A stretch of 23,289 bases of DNA from CAZQXD01 sp964597315 (lineage in GTDB: Bacteria > Pseudomonadota > Gammaproteobacteria > Competibacterales > Competibacteraceae). This document shows, piece by piece, positions 8,324 through 15,072 of the stretch (positions within the stretch are counted from its first letter, which is position 1; each line of letters opens with the position of its first letter). The stretch lies in NCBI GenBank assembly GCA_964597315.1, contig CAZQXD010000068.1:1-23289 (forward strand), read 5' to 3'. A program made the position numbers and the translations under genes. The notes under the pieces were generated by a model. It ran no database searches. It was not told the DNA's origin and was given only the letters and a program-made list of their open reading frames with translations.

Positions 8324-9589
8324 ATGTCCATTTTTGACGATCTGGAATCCGAAGTTCGCTATTACTGCCGCCATTTCCCGACAGTCTTCGAAAGCGCCGC
8401 CAACGCCGTGCTGACTGATACGGAGGGCCGCTCCTATCTGGACTTTCTGGCCGGAGCCGGGGCCTTGAACTATGGCCATAATCCGCCGGCCCTGGTGGCG
8501 GCGGTGATGGACTACTTGCGGGCCGGGGGCGTGGTCCATTCCCTGGACCTGCATACCCGCGCCAAGGGGGATTTTCTGGAACGGCTGGAGGATATCATCC
8601 TGGCCCCCCGGGGGTTGCGCTACAAAGTGCAGTTCACCGGTCCCACCGGCGCCAATGCCGTGGAGGCGGCCCTGAAGCTGGCCCGGCTGGTCACTGGCCG
8701 GACCAACGTGGTGGCCTTCACCAACGCCTTTCATGGCATGAGCCTGGGGGCGCTGGCGGCCACCGGGGGGCGGACCCGACGGGCCGGGGCCGGGCTGCCC
8801 CTGGAGCAGGTGACGCGGCTGCCCTACGAGGGCTATCCGGGGGGCGACGGGCTGGGGTTTCTGGGGGCGGCCCTGGACGATCCGGGCAGCGGTCTGGACC
8901 TCCCGGCGGCGGTGATCGTGGAAACCCTCCAGGCCGAGGGGGGACTCAACACCGCTAGCCCGGAGTGGCTACGCCGCCTGGAACGGCTCTGCCGAACCCA
9001 CGGCATGCTGTTGATCGTAGACGATATTCAGGCCGGCTGCGGGCGCACTGGGCCGTTTTTCAGCTTCGAACCGGCGGGGCTGACGCCGGACCTGGTATGC
9101 CTGTCCAAATCCATTGGCGGCCTGGGGCTGCCCTTGTCCCTGTTGCTGATCCGCCCGGAACTGGACCGCTGGCGGCCTGGCCAGCATAACGGCACCTTCC
9201 GGGGCCACAACCTGGCCTTCGTGGCCGGGGCGCGGGCGCTGGAACAGTTCTGGCGGACCCCGGATTTCCAAGCCCGCACCGAGGCCCTGGGGGAGCGGCT
9301 GGCGGCGCGGTTGGGGGAACTGGCCGCCGCTCACCCAGGCCTCGACCCCCAGGTGCGGGGCCGGGGCCTGCTGCGGGGTTTGCGCCTGACGCCCCCGGAA
9401 CTGGCCGCCGAGGTGGCCGCCGCCGCTTATCGCCGGGGCCTGCTCCTGGAGACCTGCGGCCCCCGGGACGAGATCATCAAGGTGATGCCGCCCCTGACCA
9501 TCGAATCCGAGTTGCTGGAAGTCGGGCTAGACCGCTTGGCCGATGCCTTGGCCGACACCCTGAACCCGTTATCCGCCGCTGCCCAATAA
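8324..9589 (+). CDS. ectB: Diaminobutyrate--2-oxoglutarate aminotransferase (EctB-type, class III PLP)
   Basis: This 421-residue protein matches the EctB pattern throughout: YCRHFPTVF near the N-terminus, DFLAGAGALNYGHNPP, VQFTGPTGANAVEAALKLAR, NAFHGMSLGALAATG, IVDDIQAGCGRTGPFFSFE, the PLP lysine in LSKSIGG (Lys262), and NGTFRGHNLAF. The family transfers the amino group of glutamate to aspartate 4-semialdehyde to give L-2,4-diaminobutyrate, which feeds ectoine, siderophores or peptides. I start at ATG 8324, ten bases after AAGGAG (8308-8313); an upstream TTG at 8315 would leave only one base of spacing. No ectA or ectC is in the window, and the gene sits between an NRPS and an oxygenase. A role in supplying diaminobutyrate to the NRPS is therefore more likely than osmoprotection. 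That link is inference; a related amino acceptor is possible. Confidence 0.9.
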   Translation: MSIFDDLESEVRYYCRHFPTVFESAANAVLTDTEGRSYLDFLAGAGALNYGHNPPALVAAVMDYLRAGGVVHSLDLHTRAKGDFLERLEDIILAPRGLRYKVQFTGPTGANAVEAALKLARLVTGRTNVVAFTNAFHGMSLGALAATGGRTRRAGAGLPLEQVTRLPYEGYPGGDGLGFLGAALDDPGSGLDLPAAVIVETLQAEGGLNTASPEWLRRLERLCRTHGMLLIVDDIQAGCGRTGPFFSFEPAGLTPDLVCLSKSIGGLGLPLSLLLIRPELDRWRPGQHNGTFRGHNLAFVAGARALEQFWRTPDFQARTEALGERLAARLGELAAAHPGLDPQVRGRGLLRGLRLTPPELAAEVAAAAYRRGLLLETCGPRDEIIKVMPPLTIESELLEVGLDRLADALADTLNPLSAAAQ

Positions 9590-9601
9590 GGAGAAACGCC
9601 C

Positions 9602-10786
9602 ATGTCCGATACCCTTCCCGTCCGCCACCTGACCGAACTGCCCGAAGCGGATTTCGTCCGGGATTATTACCGGGGCAATCGCCCCCTGGTGATTCGCGGC
9701 GCCGTGAACCACTGGCCCGCCTTGCGCCGCTGGAACCGGGACTATTTCGAGTCCCTGCTGGGAGAGCGGGTGGTGCCGGTGGATTACAGCCACGACGGCT
9801 TTATGACCTATACCGCCCTGGGCAAGGAGCGCAACACCGGCCGGGCCGAAATGGGCTTTCTCCAGGCAGCGGCGGAAATTCACGATCCGGCTGGTCGGCG
9901 CTGTTATCTGCGTAATGTGTCGGTGCCCAAGCTGTTTCCTGAACTGCTGGCCGATTTCGACCCCCCGGCCCTGATCGGCGACCCGGAGCGCATCACCATG
10001 AATCATTTCTGGTATGGGGGGTCCGGCTGCGTCACCGCCCTGCACTTCGACTGGACCAGTAATTTCCTGGCCCAGGTGAAAGGACGCAAGCAGGTGACCT
10101 TGTTTTCTCCCGATCAGACGCCTTATCTCTACCCCGCCGGGGACGGTCCCACGGACTGGATCGACCTTCGGGAACACAGTTTGTTAGACATAGAACACCC
10201 GGACTACGACCGGTTTCCCCTGTTTCGCGAGGCCCGCCCCCTGAGCGGGGTGCTGGAGCCGGGAGATATGCTCTGGCTGCCCCCCAACTGGTGGCACCAG
10301 ATGAAGGCCCTGGAGGTGTCCATCTCTCTGAATTTCTGGTGGACGCCCCATCTGGACCAAGTGTTGTTCATGGATGACCTGGTGACCAAAATGCCCGACG
10401 CCTATGCCGCAGGGGTGTTGGAGGAGTTTTTATGGAACGGTACCGAGACCCGGGATTTTTCGGGACTGATCCACATGGCCGAGCGCGCCCGGGAATTGGG
10501 CCTAGGCTGGGCGGCCACGCTGATCGCCGCCGCAGCCCTGGAGCAGGACTTGCGCCAACGCTGCCAGGGGGCCGGCGTGGAGGAACCCGGCGGGGCGGGG
10601 ACGCAGCGCATGGAGGAGCTGAACGCGGCCTTGGCGGCGGCTGGCGAAGCGGGCGCGGTCAACCCGGAGCTGCTGGCGGAATGGCGCGGACTGGTGGAGC
10701 GGGCCATGGGGATGGACGCCGACAAGGTGGATGAGCGGGAGGTGGCGACCATGGTCCAGGGGGTGCGGGAGGCGCTGGGGCGCTGA
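9602..10786 (+). CDS. FIH-like JmjC/cupin Fe(II)/2-oxoglutarate oxygenase with C-terminal HEPN-like extension
   Basis: The product has 394 residues. The N-terminal 270 or so form a cupin_8/JmjC oxygenase: VIRGAVNHWPA at the start, iron ligands His148 and Asp150 (in LHFDWTSNF), Lys163 of QVKGRK where FIH places its 2-oxoglutarate lysine, and distal His232 in PNWWHQM, followed by ISLNFWW. Such enzymes hydroxylate protein side chains or amino acids. In this locus, beta-hydroxylation of the NRPS residue is a reasonable guess. From about residue 284 the protein changes character: AATLIAAAALEQDLRQRC, a Glu-rich loop, MEELNAALAAAG, then a final helix ending MVQGVREAL. This resembles HEPN-like helical bundles without the usual R-x4-6-H active site. 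AAGGAG (9588-9593) overlaps the ectB stop and lies eight bases before ATG, so the two genes are co-transcribed. Confidence 0.88.
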   Translation: MSDTLPVRHLTELPEADFVRDYYRGNRPLVIRGAVNHWPALRRWNRDYFESLLGERVVPVDYSHDGFMTYTALGKERNTGRAEMGFLQAAAEIHDPAGRRCYLRNVSVPKLFPELLADFDPPALIGDPERITMNHFWYGGSGCVTALHFDWTSNFLAQVKGRKQVTLFSPDQTPYLYPAGDGPTDWIDLREHSLLDIEHPDYDRFPLFREARPLSGVLEPGDMLWLPPNWWHQMKALEVSISLNFWWTPHLDQVLFMDDLVTKMPDAYAAGVLEEFLWNGTETRDFSGLIHMAERARELGLGWAATLIAAAALEQDLRQRCQGAGVEEPGGAGTQRMEELNAALAAAGEAGAVNPELLAEWRGLVERAMGMDADKVDEREVATMVQGVREALGR

Positions 10787-11073
10787 AGCCGGGGTGGGTC
10801 ATTCCCTTGCGCGGTAGCTCAGTCTTGCCCCCAAGGCAATGCGCGATAGAAGGCTTCTACCGAGGCATAGACCTCGTCAACCTGATACCTCCAGGGATGG
10901 GAATGTGGGTATCAATTTCGCACATCAGAAACCATTGAAACAAAACCCTAGCAAAACGACATCCCCCTGAAGCCCCTTGGCGGCAGACTAAAGAGCAGGA
11001 TCACCCGGGGCCATGGCCGGTTCCCGACGCCTGTTCACCTTCAAACCGTTGCCCCAGGGGGCGGGAGAATGCC
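10787..11073. other. Gene-free stretch between the biosynthetic locus and the metallopeptidase
   Basis: This 287-bp stretch has no convincing complete gene. It holds a small hairpin (TTGCC/GGCAA, 10826-10840), an AT-richer patch at about 10905-10960 that could hold the promoter of the next gene (TTGAAA at 10935 but no good -10), and a possible minus-strand gene remnant at 10819-10911. Confidence 0.6.
10819..10911 (-). pseudogene. Possible 3' remnant of a lost gene
   Basis: On the minus strand about 30 codons read YPHSHPWRYQVDE then VYASVEAFYRALPWGQD before a TGA at 10819-10821. The composition looks like a real protein C-terminus. An in-frame TGA lies just upstream, and no start or longer frame is present. 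It could be the tail of a gene lost when this accessory stretch was rearranged, or chance. Confidence 0.25.
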
Positions 11074-11631
11074 ATGGTCATGATGGTCGAGGAAGATATT
11101 TCGTTTTATCCCTATTTGGCCCAGTTCGTCAAAAACCATATCTGCAAGCTGCCCCAGAAAAAACCCCAGGTCTTCGCCAAGTTCATGGATTTCGGCCAAT
11201 TGACCCCGGCGGCGGCCAAGCGGGCCTTGACTTGGGATATGCTGCCGGTGTTGAAAGTCACCCCATTAAGACCCGGGCTGTACGGTATCTACGACCCTGG
11301 CAAGGCTCGGGAAGTCGTATTCGTCAATACCACCATCGCCTTGCAGTTCGAAAGTTTCAACAGTCAGGGACCGGCCGGAGGCATACAGGGCCTGCCTGGG
11401 GAGCTGGACCATATCATCGTGGATGCCCATTTGCTGGTGGAATCGAAGATTCTCCATGAGATGGTGCATTGGGGGGATTTCACGGCCGACGATCAGCACC
11501 ATTCCTTCGAGGCCGGACGGGCTTTCGAAAAAAAGGTCTACGGTCGCTATCTGACCAATGAGACGCTGCGCCTGAAAGACTGGATGGGGCATGGCTATAT
11601 CGGTTGGGACGACAATAACCGGCCCTATTGA
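11074..11631 (+). CDS. Orphan HExxH zinc metallopeptidase, resembling secreted toxin/effector peptidase domains
   Basis: The 185-residue product has the zinc motif HEMVH at residues 128-132, in the context KILHEMVHWGDFTADD, followed by HHSFEAGRAFEKKVYG. That arrangement (HExxHWxD, then a Glu about 15-20 residues on, then FExxxYG) is what I recall from the metallopeptidase domains attached to or encoded near VgrG/type VI secretion proteins and polymorphic toxins. This copy stands alone, with no signal peptide, VgrG, PAAR or obvious immunity gene beside it. GGGAGA at 11063-11068 precedes ATG 11074; ATGs at 11080 and 11083 are alternatives. A/T-ending codons are commoner than in neighbouring genes, suggesting transfer. 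The stop TGA lies only six bases from a truncated gene copy on the other strand. The peptidase call is fair; substrate and role are unknown. Confidence 0.75.
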   Translation: MVMMVEEDISFYPYLAQFVKNHICKLPQKKPQVFAKFMDFGQLTPAAAKRALTWDMLPVLKVTPLRPGLYGIYDPGKAREVVFVNTTIALQFESFNSQGPAGGIQGLPGELDHIIVDAHLLVESKILHEMVHWGDFTADDQHHSFEAGRAFEKKVYGRYLTNETLRLKDWMGHGYIGWDDNNRPY

Positions 11632-11637
11632 GCCGCC

Positions 11638-11774
11638 CTAGCCGGCGCAGCGGGGTTGGCGCAGACAGACCTTCAGGAGCGCCGCGGCCAGGGTGCGAAC
11701 GCCACCATCCTGGTCGGACAGGGCCTGCTGGAGCAGGGGCCGGGCGTTGGGGCGCCTTCGATGGCCAACATGCG
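11638..11774 (-). pseudogene. Truncated second copy of the 3' end of the STN-HEAT gene
   Basis: These 137 bp match the last 147 bp of the STN-HEAT gene (12468-12614) with six substitutions and one 10-bp deletion. The last 35 codons plus stop (ARPLLQQALSDQDGG through PRCAG) encode the same residues as the intact gene. All six substitutions are silent in the gene's frame: five are third-base changes and one is a Leu CTG/TTG change. The deletion breaks the frame further upstream. Weak similarity continues past the stop (TGAGCC at 11629-11634 and at 12459-12464). The segment begins six bases after the MazF stop, in the same orientation, and has no start of its own. Confidence 0.88.
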
Positions 11775-11780
11775 TTATCG

Positions 11781-12122
11781 TCAGATCAGGCCCAGTAGGA
11801 ATCGCAGACCCTGTTCCACACGGCCCAGTTCCTCCACCGTGATTACCGTTAGGGGACCGTCGGCCAAGCGCTGGCGATCCAGGGTGCGCGGCTGGTCTAC
11901 CATAATCTGGCAGTCCTGGCGTAGCCGGTCACGGGCGGGAATCCCTATCCGCAGCCGTTGCAGGGCGGGGCGGACCTGGGTGGTCAGCGGCAGCACCACC
12001 AGGGTAGGCAGCCCGGCAGCCGTCAGGGCATCCTCCTGGAGGATCAGGACTGGGCGAATCTTGCCGACTTCCGCGCCCCGATTGGGATTGAGATTGCCGG
12101 TCCAGACTTCACCCCGCCTCAC
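11781..12122 (-). CDS. mazF: MazF/PemK-family toxin (mRNA interferase)
   Basis: The 113-residue protein begins MRRGEVWTGNLNPNRGAEVGKIRPVLIL. This is the standard MazF/PemK opening, with the beta-hairpin RGEVW, the GxExxKxRPVLI strand and the conserved Arg of the active site. It goes on with TLVVLPLTTQVRPA and ends VEELGRVEQGLRFLLGL, all typical for the family and its usual length of 105-120 residues. MazF toxins cleave mRNA at short sequences and are neutralised by a partner antitoxin. The start is GTG at 12122, overlapping the antitoxin stop (GTGA), so the two are translated together. The gene sits between two copies of the 3' end of the STN-HEAT gene. Confidence 0.92.
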   Translation of the reverse strand: MRRGEVWTGNLNPNRGAEVGKIRPVLILQEDALTAAGLPTLVVLPLTTQVRPALQRLRIGIPARDRLRQDCQIMVDQPRTLDRQRLADGPLTVITVEELGRVEQGLRFLLGLI

Positions 12123-12373
12123 ACCTTCTCCGCCCTTTCCAGCGCTTCGGTCTCGGCTGCGGCGAAGTCCGCCGCCAGTTCCGTCAGCTCACCCCGGTCC
12201 AGTGCAGCCGCCTCGGCCTGGAATTCCTCCAGTAGGCGCGCCCGCTCCCGTCGCGCCAGATAATCCTCCAGCGCCTCGCGCAGCAGTTGCGAGCGGGAGC
12301 GCTGGGATAGGGACAGTTCCTTCTCCAGCCGCTGGACCAGGGTAGAGGGCAGGCGCAGAGAAATGGTTTCCAT
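12119..12373 (-). CDS. Ribbon-helix-helix (CopG/MetJ-type) antitoxin paired with MazF
   Basis: The 84-residue protein starts METISLRLPSTLVQRLEKEL, an RHH strand and first helix, then SRSQLLREALEDYLARRER (second helix) and an acidic C-terminal tail rich in Ala and Glu, the usual toxin-binding part. I chose ATG 12373 because GAGGAG lies five bases upstream and the RHH strand begins at once; an upstream extension would add 27 unrelated residues. RHH antitoxins bind their own promoter as dimers, so autorepression with MazF as co-repressor is expected. Pairing RHH rather than an AbrB-type MazE with MazF is known from PemIK/MazEF variants. Confidence 0.9.
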   Translation of the reverse strand: METISLRLPSTLVQRLEKELSLSQRSRSQLLREALEDYLARRERARLLEEFQAEAAALDRGELTELAADFAAAETEALERAEKV

Positions 12374-12384
12374 CAGGACTCCTC

Positions 12385-12410
12385 GTGTAACACAATATGC
12401 AATACAAATG
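12385..12410 (-). promoter_or_regulatory. AT-rich promoter/operator region of the antitoxin-toxin pair
   Basis: Just upstream of the antitoxin RBS lie the small palindrome GTGTAACAC (12385-12393) and two CAATA repeats seven bases apart (12393-12397, 12400-12404), in DNA much richer in A/T than its surroundings. Short repeats of this kind suit RHH operators. No clear -35 was found. Confidence 0.35.
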
Positions 12411-12467
12411 TAGCACATCCGCTTGGGACAAGCCCTTGCAGCGTAAGGGTGCATTGAGTGAGCCTTT

Positions 12468-13295
12468 CTAGCCGGCGCAGCGGGGTTGGCGCAGGCACAC
12501 CTTCAGGAGCGCGGCGGCCAGGGTGCGAACCCCACCATCCTGGTCGGACAGGGCCTGCTGGAGCAGTGGCCGGGCGTTGGCGTGGGAGCGGGCGCCTTCG
12601 ATGGCCAGCATGCGGATGGAGGGTTCGGGGTCCTGGAGCGCCAGCCAGGCATAGCGCAAGCCCTCGCCGCCGCCCCGTTTGATCAAGGTCTGGATGGCAT
12701 AGGTCTTGACGTTGATGTCCCGGGCCGACACGGCGTCCCAAAGGGCCGAGACGACCATATGTTCATCCACCTTGCCGTTGTTGGCCAACTCCGAGAGGCC
12801 GTAAATCCGGGTCGCTGGATCCTCGGCGTAGGCCATTTGGACGAAGCTGTTCATGGCTTTCCAGCCAGTCCGGGCAGTCACCCCCTGCCGCGATTGGGGA
12901 AGAATCCAGGCTCGGGCGGGAAACGACAGTACCAGGGGGGTGGTGACCGGGCCGGGATAATACAGGACGAAACTCGTCCCGGAACCGAACATCCGCCTGA
13001 ACGCCTGTTTGACGGGTAGATCCCGAAACGATAGGGTCACCGGCCCGGGCAAAGGGGTAGCCACAATCAACATGCCGGTCCGGCGCTGGATTTCATGGAT
13101 GAGCGCGCCGCCCTGCACCTGGCGAGCTTCGATGCTCAACAGACCCAGCCTGCCACTGACCGACAACTCCCCTGGGGATTGGGTTTCCGAGGCGATTGAT
13201 GGCACTGCCAAAAGCCCACAAAACAGGCAGCACAAAACCCGACGTGACCCTGGCCTGAACAGCCCGATCAGGACCAGCGCGAAGATTCGGTTCAT
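12468..13295 (-). CDS. Exported protein with secretin-N (STN)-like domain and HEAT-like repeats
   Basis: The product has 275 residues from ATG 13295; a TTG at 13337 would add 14 residues, and neither start has a strong RBS. The N-terminus is a signal sequence (RRVLCCLFCGLLAVPSIAS, then ETQ). Next, GRLGLLSIEARQVQGGALI through LPGPVTLSFRDLPVKQAFRRMF (about 45-105) follows the STN pattern seen at the N-terminus of secretins and TonB-dependent transducers, where the domain meets periplasmic partners. The C-terminal part (from about 165) holds repeated helices such as NVKTYAIQTLIKRG, SIRMLAIEGARSH and GVRTLAAALLKVC, HEAT-like scaffold repeats. It probably acts as a periplasmic scaffold or adaptor. 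Its last 49 codons are duplicated at 11638-11774. It follows FHA and DUF697-like genes on the same strand. Confidence 0.8.
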   Translation of the reverse strand: MNRIFALVLIGLFRPGSRRVLCCLFCGLLAVPSIASETQSPGELSVSGRLGLLSIEARQVQGGALIHEIQRRTGMLIVATPLPGPVTLSFRDLPVKQAFRRMFGSGTSFVLYYPGPVTTPLVLSFPARAWILPQSRQGVTARTGWKAMNSFVQMAYAEDPATRIYGLSELANNGKVDEHMVVSALWDAVSARDINVKTYAIQTLIKRGGGEGLRYAWLALQDPEPSIRMLAIEGARSHANARPLLQQALSDQDGGVRTLAAALLKVCLRQPRCAG

Positions 13296-13357
13296 GGTCG
13301 ATGGCCTAGATGTGGTCTTCCTGACGGATTGTGACAATCCCTTGCCTTAAATTATAG

Positions 13358-13927
13358 CTAGCGGTCCCGGAGTCGCTGGTACAGCTCGGTCAAGGTTTCA
13401 AGCAAGCGTTCCTTTTCCTCTTCGGAGATCGCCTCATCCCGCAGTTGTTCGGTAATCGCCTTGGCCTCCTTGCGCTCCTCGGCGGACATTTTTTTCAGCA
13501 ACCGCTTGTTCTCCGCCTGGCTGGCCTTGGCCTTGGCCTTGGCGCCGTCCAATACTGTTTTCCATTCTTGTTGGGAAAGGTCCTCGGGCCGCTGTCCGGC
13601 GCTGAACAGCGTCACGCAGGACCAACCGACGGTTTCGGTGAGTAACACAGTGGTGGCGGCGTTGGCCCAGTTGCCGATACCCGGCAGCCAGAACAGCAGC
13701 TTGCCGGTCAGATAAGGGGCGGCGTAATAGGCCAGGCACTGGCTGACGATCTGCTTGGCGTTCACGTCCTCCACCTGATACAGCTTGCCCAGCCGATGGA
13801 TCATGTAGAAGGTCAGTCCCGACACCAGCATGGTATCCCCAACGGCGGTGTTGGCCAGGGTAAAGGCAACCCCGCCGTTGGTCACGGCGAAAGCGTGGAT
13901 CAGCACACCCGGTTCGCTGATCTTCAA
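13358..13927 (-). CDS. Membrane protein, DUF697-like, with charged C-terminal coiled coil
   Basis: The 189-residue product has a hydrophobic N-terminal two-thirds with paired Gly/Ala-rich helices (FAVTNGGVAFTLANTAVGDTM near residues 13-33, LTGKLLFWLPGIGNWANAATT near 73-93). It ends in about 70 highly charged residues (LDGAKAKAKASQAENKRLLKK, then EEERKEAK-type stretches) likely to form a coiled coil in the cytoplasm. The hydrophobic part reminds me of DUF697/YcjF-type domains, often found with GTPases; none is present here. The start is TTG at 13927, supported by AGGAG (13935-13939) seven bases upstream and no better ATG nearby. It lies 46 bp after the FHA gene and 62 bp before the STN-HEAT gene, so the three may be one transcript. 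Function unknown. Confidence 0.75.
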   Translation of the reverse strand: MKISEPGVLIHAFAVTNGGVAFTLANTAVGDTMLVSGLTFYMIHRLGKLYQVEDVNAKQIVSQCLAYYAAPYLTGKLLFWLPGIGNWANAATTVLLTETVGWSCVTLFSAGQRPEDLSQQEWKTVLDGAKAKAKASQAENKRLLKKMSAEERKEAKAITEQLRDEAISEEEKERLLETLTELYQRLRDR

Positions 13928-13973
13928 TGGTTTTCTCCTGTTTGCTGCCTGTGTAGCCCCTCGCTGAACGGCG

Positions 13974-14504
13974 CTAGTACAGCCAAAATAACACCATCAG
14001 CAATGCCAACAGGATGGCAATGGCCGCAGGCCACCCTATAAAAGATGAGGCTTCCCCAGAGGTCCGAAACAGACCGGTCACTGGTTCCCGGGTCAGGGTA
14101 TCGGACGGCGACTGGCCCGGCGCCGGAGGCAGGAACGGCGAGGGTTCGGTCGACCGCTTGCCCGCTTCTTCGAAAACAAACCGCAGTTCGTCGAAGGCCA
14201 GCTCGTCCCCGGCCTTCAAGGCCACGATGCGAATCTGTCGGCCATTGACGAACGTGCCATTGGACGCATTCAAGTCCTTGAGAATCACCGCCTCGCCGTT
14301 AACCTCCAGGACGGCGTGGTGGCGGGAGACACCCGGATCGTCCAAGACGATATCACACTCCTCCCGCCGCCCCACCACAGTCTGGGACTTGAGGGGAAAC
14401 ACCTTACCGGCGGTGTTCCCGGACAAACCCCGCAGGCAATACTTGGACACCGCGCGATGCACCAGGGTGGTCTGATCCTTGGACGGGCTGTGGGTAGTAT
14501 CCAT
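13974..14504 (-). CDS. FHA-domain protein with C-terminal transmembrane anchor
   Basis: The product has 176 residues. A forkhead-associated domain spans about residues 22-112, with the phosphothreonine-binding signature VVGRREECDIVL, VSRHHAVLEV and LNASNGTFVNG (the Gly-Arg, Ser-Arg-His and Asn residues are all present). FHA domains bind phosphothreonine on partner proteins. A Pro/Ser-rich linker (PSPFLPPAPGQSPS) leads to one hydrophobic helix at the very end (WPAAIAILLALLMVLFWLY), so this is a tail-anchored protein facing the cytoplasm. No Ser/Thr kinase or phosphatase is in the window. ATG 14504 is the natural start. It heads a likely three-gene transcript with the DUF697-like and STN-HEAT genes. 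Confidence 0.88.
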   Translation of the reverse strand: MDTTHSPSKDQTTLVHRAVSKYCLRGLSGNTAGKVFPLKSQTVVGRREECDIVLDDPGVSRHHAVLEVNGEAVILKDLNASNGTFVNGRQIRIVALKAGDELAFDELRFVFEEAGKRSTEPSPFLPPAPGQSPSDTLTREPVTGLFRTSGEASSFIGWPAAIAILLALLMVLFWLY

Positions 14505-14602
14505 GGCGTGGCTTCACGACTAGGGTTCTGGGTTGCTGGCTGTCCGGCCCTGGCCGTCGCCGGATATGGGCATAATCCTACACCATGGCCACCTAGCTTG
14601 CC

Positions 14603-15070
14603 TCAACCACTCGCCCGCAATTCCCTGGCCATGCGCACCGCCGTTTCCAAGCCGTCGTAATAGCCGGGCAAGCGCTGCCGCTCCAGAAAACCCAGGCGGC
14701 GATAAAAGGCGACAGCGCCGCGATTGGCGGCGCGCACTTCCAGATACATCGTGGCGATGCCCGCCACCCGGGCGGATTTTTCCAGCCACTCCAGCATTCC
14801 CCGGCCAATGCCGATGCGGCGATAGGTCGGGTCCACCGCCAACAGCAGCAAATGGGCCTCCTCCCAGCCAAAATGCATGATGGCGAAACCCGCCAGCCGC
14901 TGATACAGCCGGGCGCAAAGCACCACGCTATCGGGGTTGCGCAGCTCTCGCGCCACCCGGGCCGGAGTCCAGCGCCAACTCAGACCCTGCTCGATCTGAC
15001 CCCGGGATGACTGGGCGATGGCCATGGCGTCGGCCATCCGTCCTAGCTGAAACTGGCACTGGACGGCCAT
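14603..15070 (-). CDS. rimI: GNAT acetyltransferase, RimI-type (ribosomal protein N-alpha-acetyltransferase)
   Basis: The 155-residue protein has the acetyl-CoA-binding motif RRIGIGRGML (R-x-x-G-x-G/A), then LEVRAANRGAVAFYRRLGF and PGYYDGLETAVRM, the characteristic C-terminal half of RimI, which acetylates the N-terminal alanine of ribosomal protein S18 in E. coli. The start is ATG 15070, two bases after the thiolase stop. The frame stays open further upstream into the thiolase gene, but that part is an artefact of high GC (Pro/Gly/Arg-rich). Its close placement suggests co-transcription with the fad genes, which is unusual because rimI is often near tsaB. Another RimI-like GNAT substrate is possible. 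Confidence 0.85.
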   Translation of the reverse strand: MAVQCQFQLGRMADAMAIAQSSRGQIEQGLSWRWTPARVARELRNPDSVVLCARLYQRLAGFAIMHFGWEEAHLLLLAVDPTYRRIGIGRGMLEWLEKSARVAGIATMYLEVRAANRGAVAFYRRLGFLERQRLPGYYDGLETAVRMARELRASG

Positions 15071-15072
15071 GG

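Larger units (their letters stand above)
11629..12614. repeat. Direct repeats (about 140 bp) flanking a toxin-antitoxin module
   Basis: The copies at 11638-11774 and 12468-12614 are in the same orientation, with about 96% identity outside one 10-bp gap. They enclose the RHH/MazF pair. Recombination between them would delete the pair cleanly and leave one gene end. Confidence 0.88.

Noticed and set aside
9569..10177. Minus-strand reading opposite the oxygenase gene
   Set aside because: It overlaps a gene with intact catalytic motifs and shows no domain of its own.
8247..10786. Ectoine biosynthesis operon
   Set aside because: Only an ectB-type gene is present; no ectA, ectC or ectD-like sequence lies beside it, and the oxygenase is of the FIH/cupin_8 type rather than EctD.
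10809..10860. tRNA-like opening (GCGCGGTAGCTCAG)
   Set aside because: It recalls a D-arm, but there is no matching acceptor stem, anticodon arm or TPsiC sequence downstream.
10960..11073. Riboswitch upstream of the metallopeptidase
   Set aside because: I looked for a structured leader such as a cobalamin element and found no conserved core or long pairings.
12374..12454. Longer antitoxin start
   Set aside because: The extra 27 residues are not RHH-like and cover the likely promoter; ATG 12373 has GAGGAG five bases upstream.
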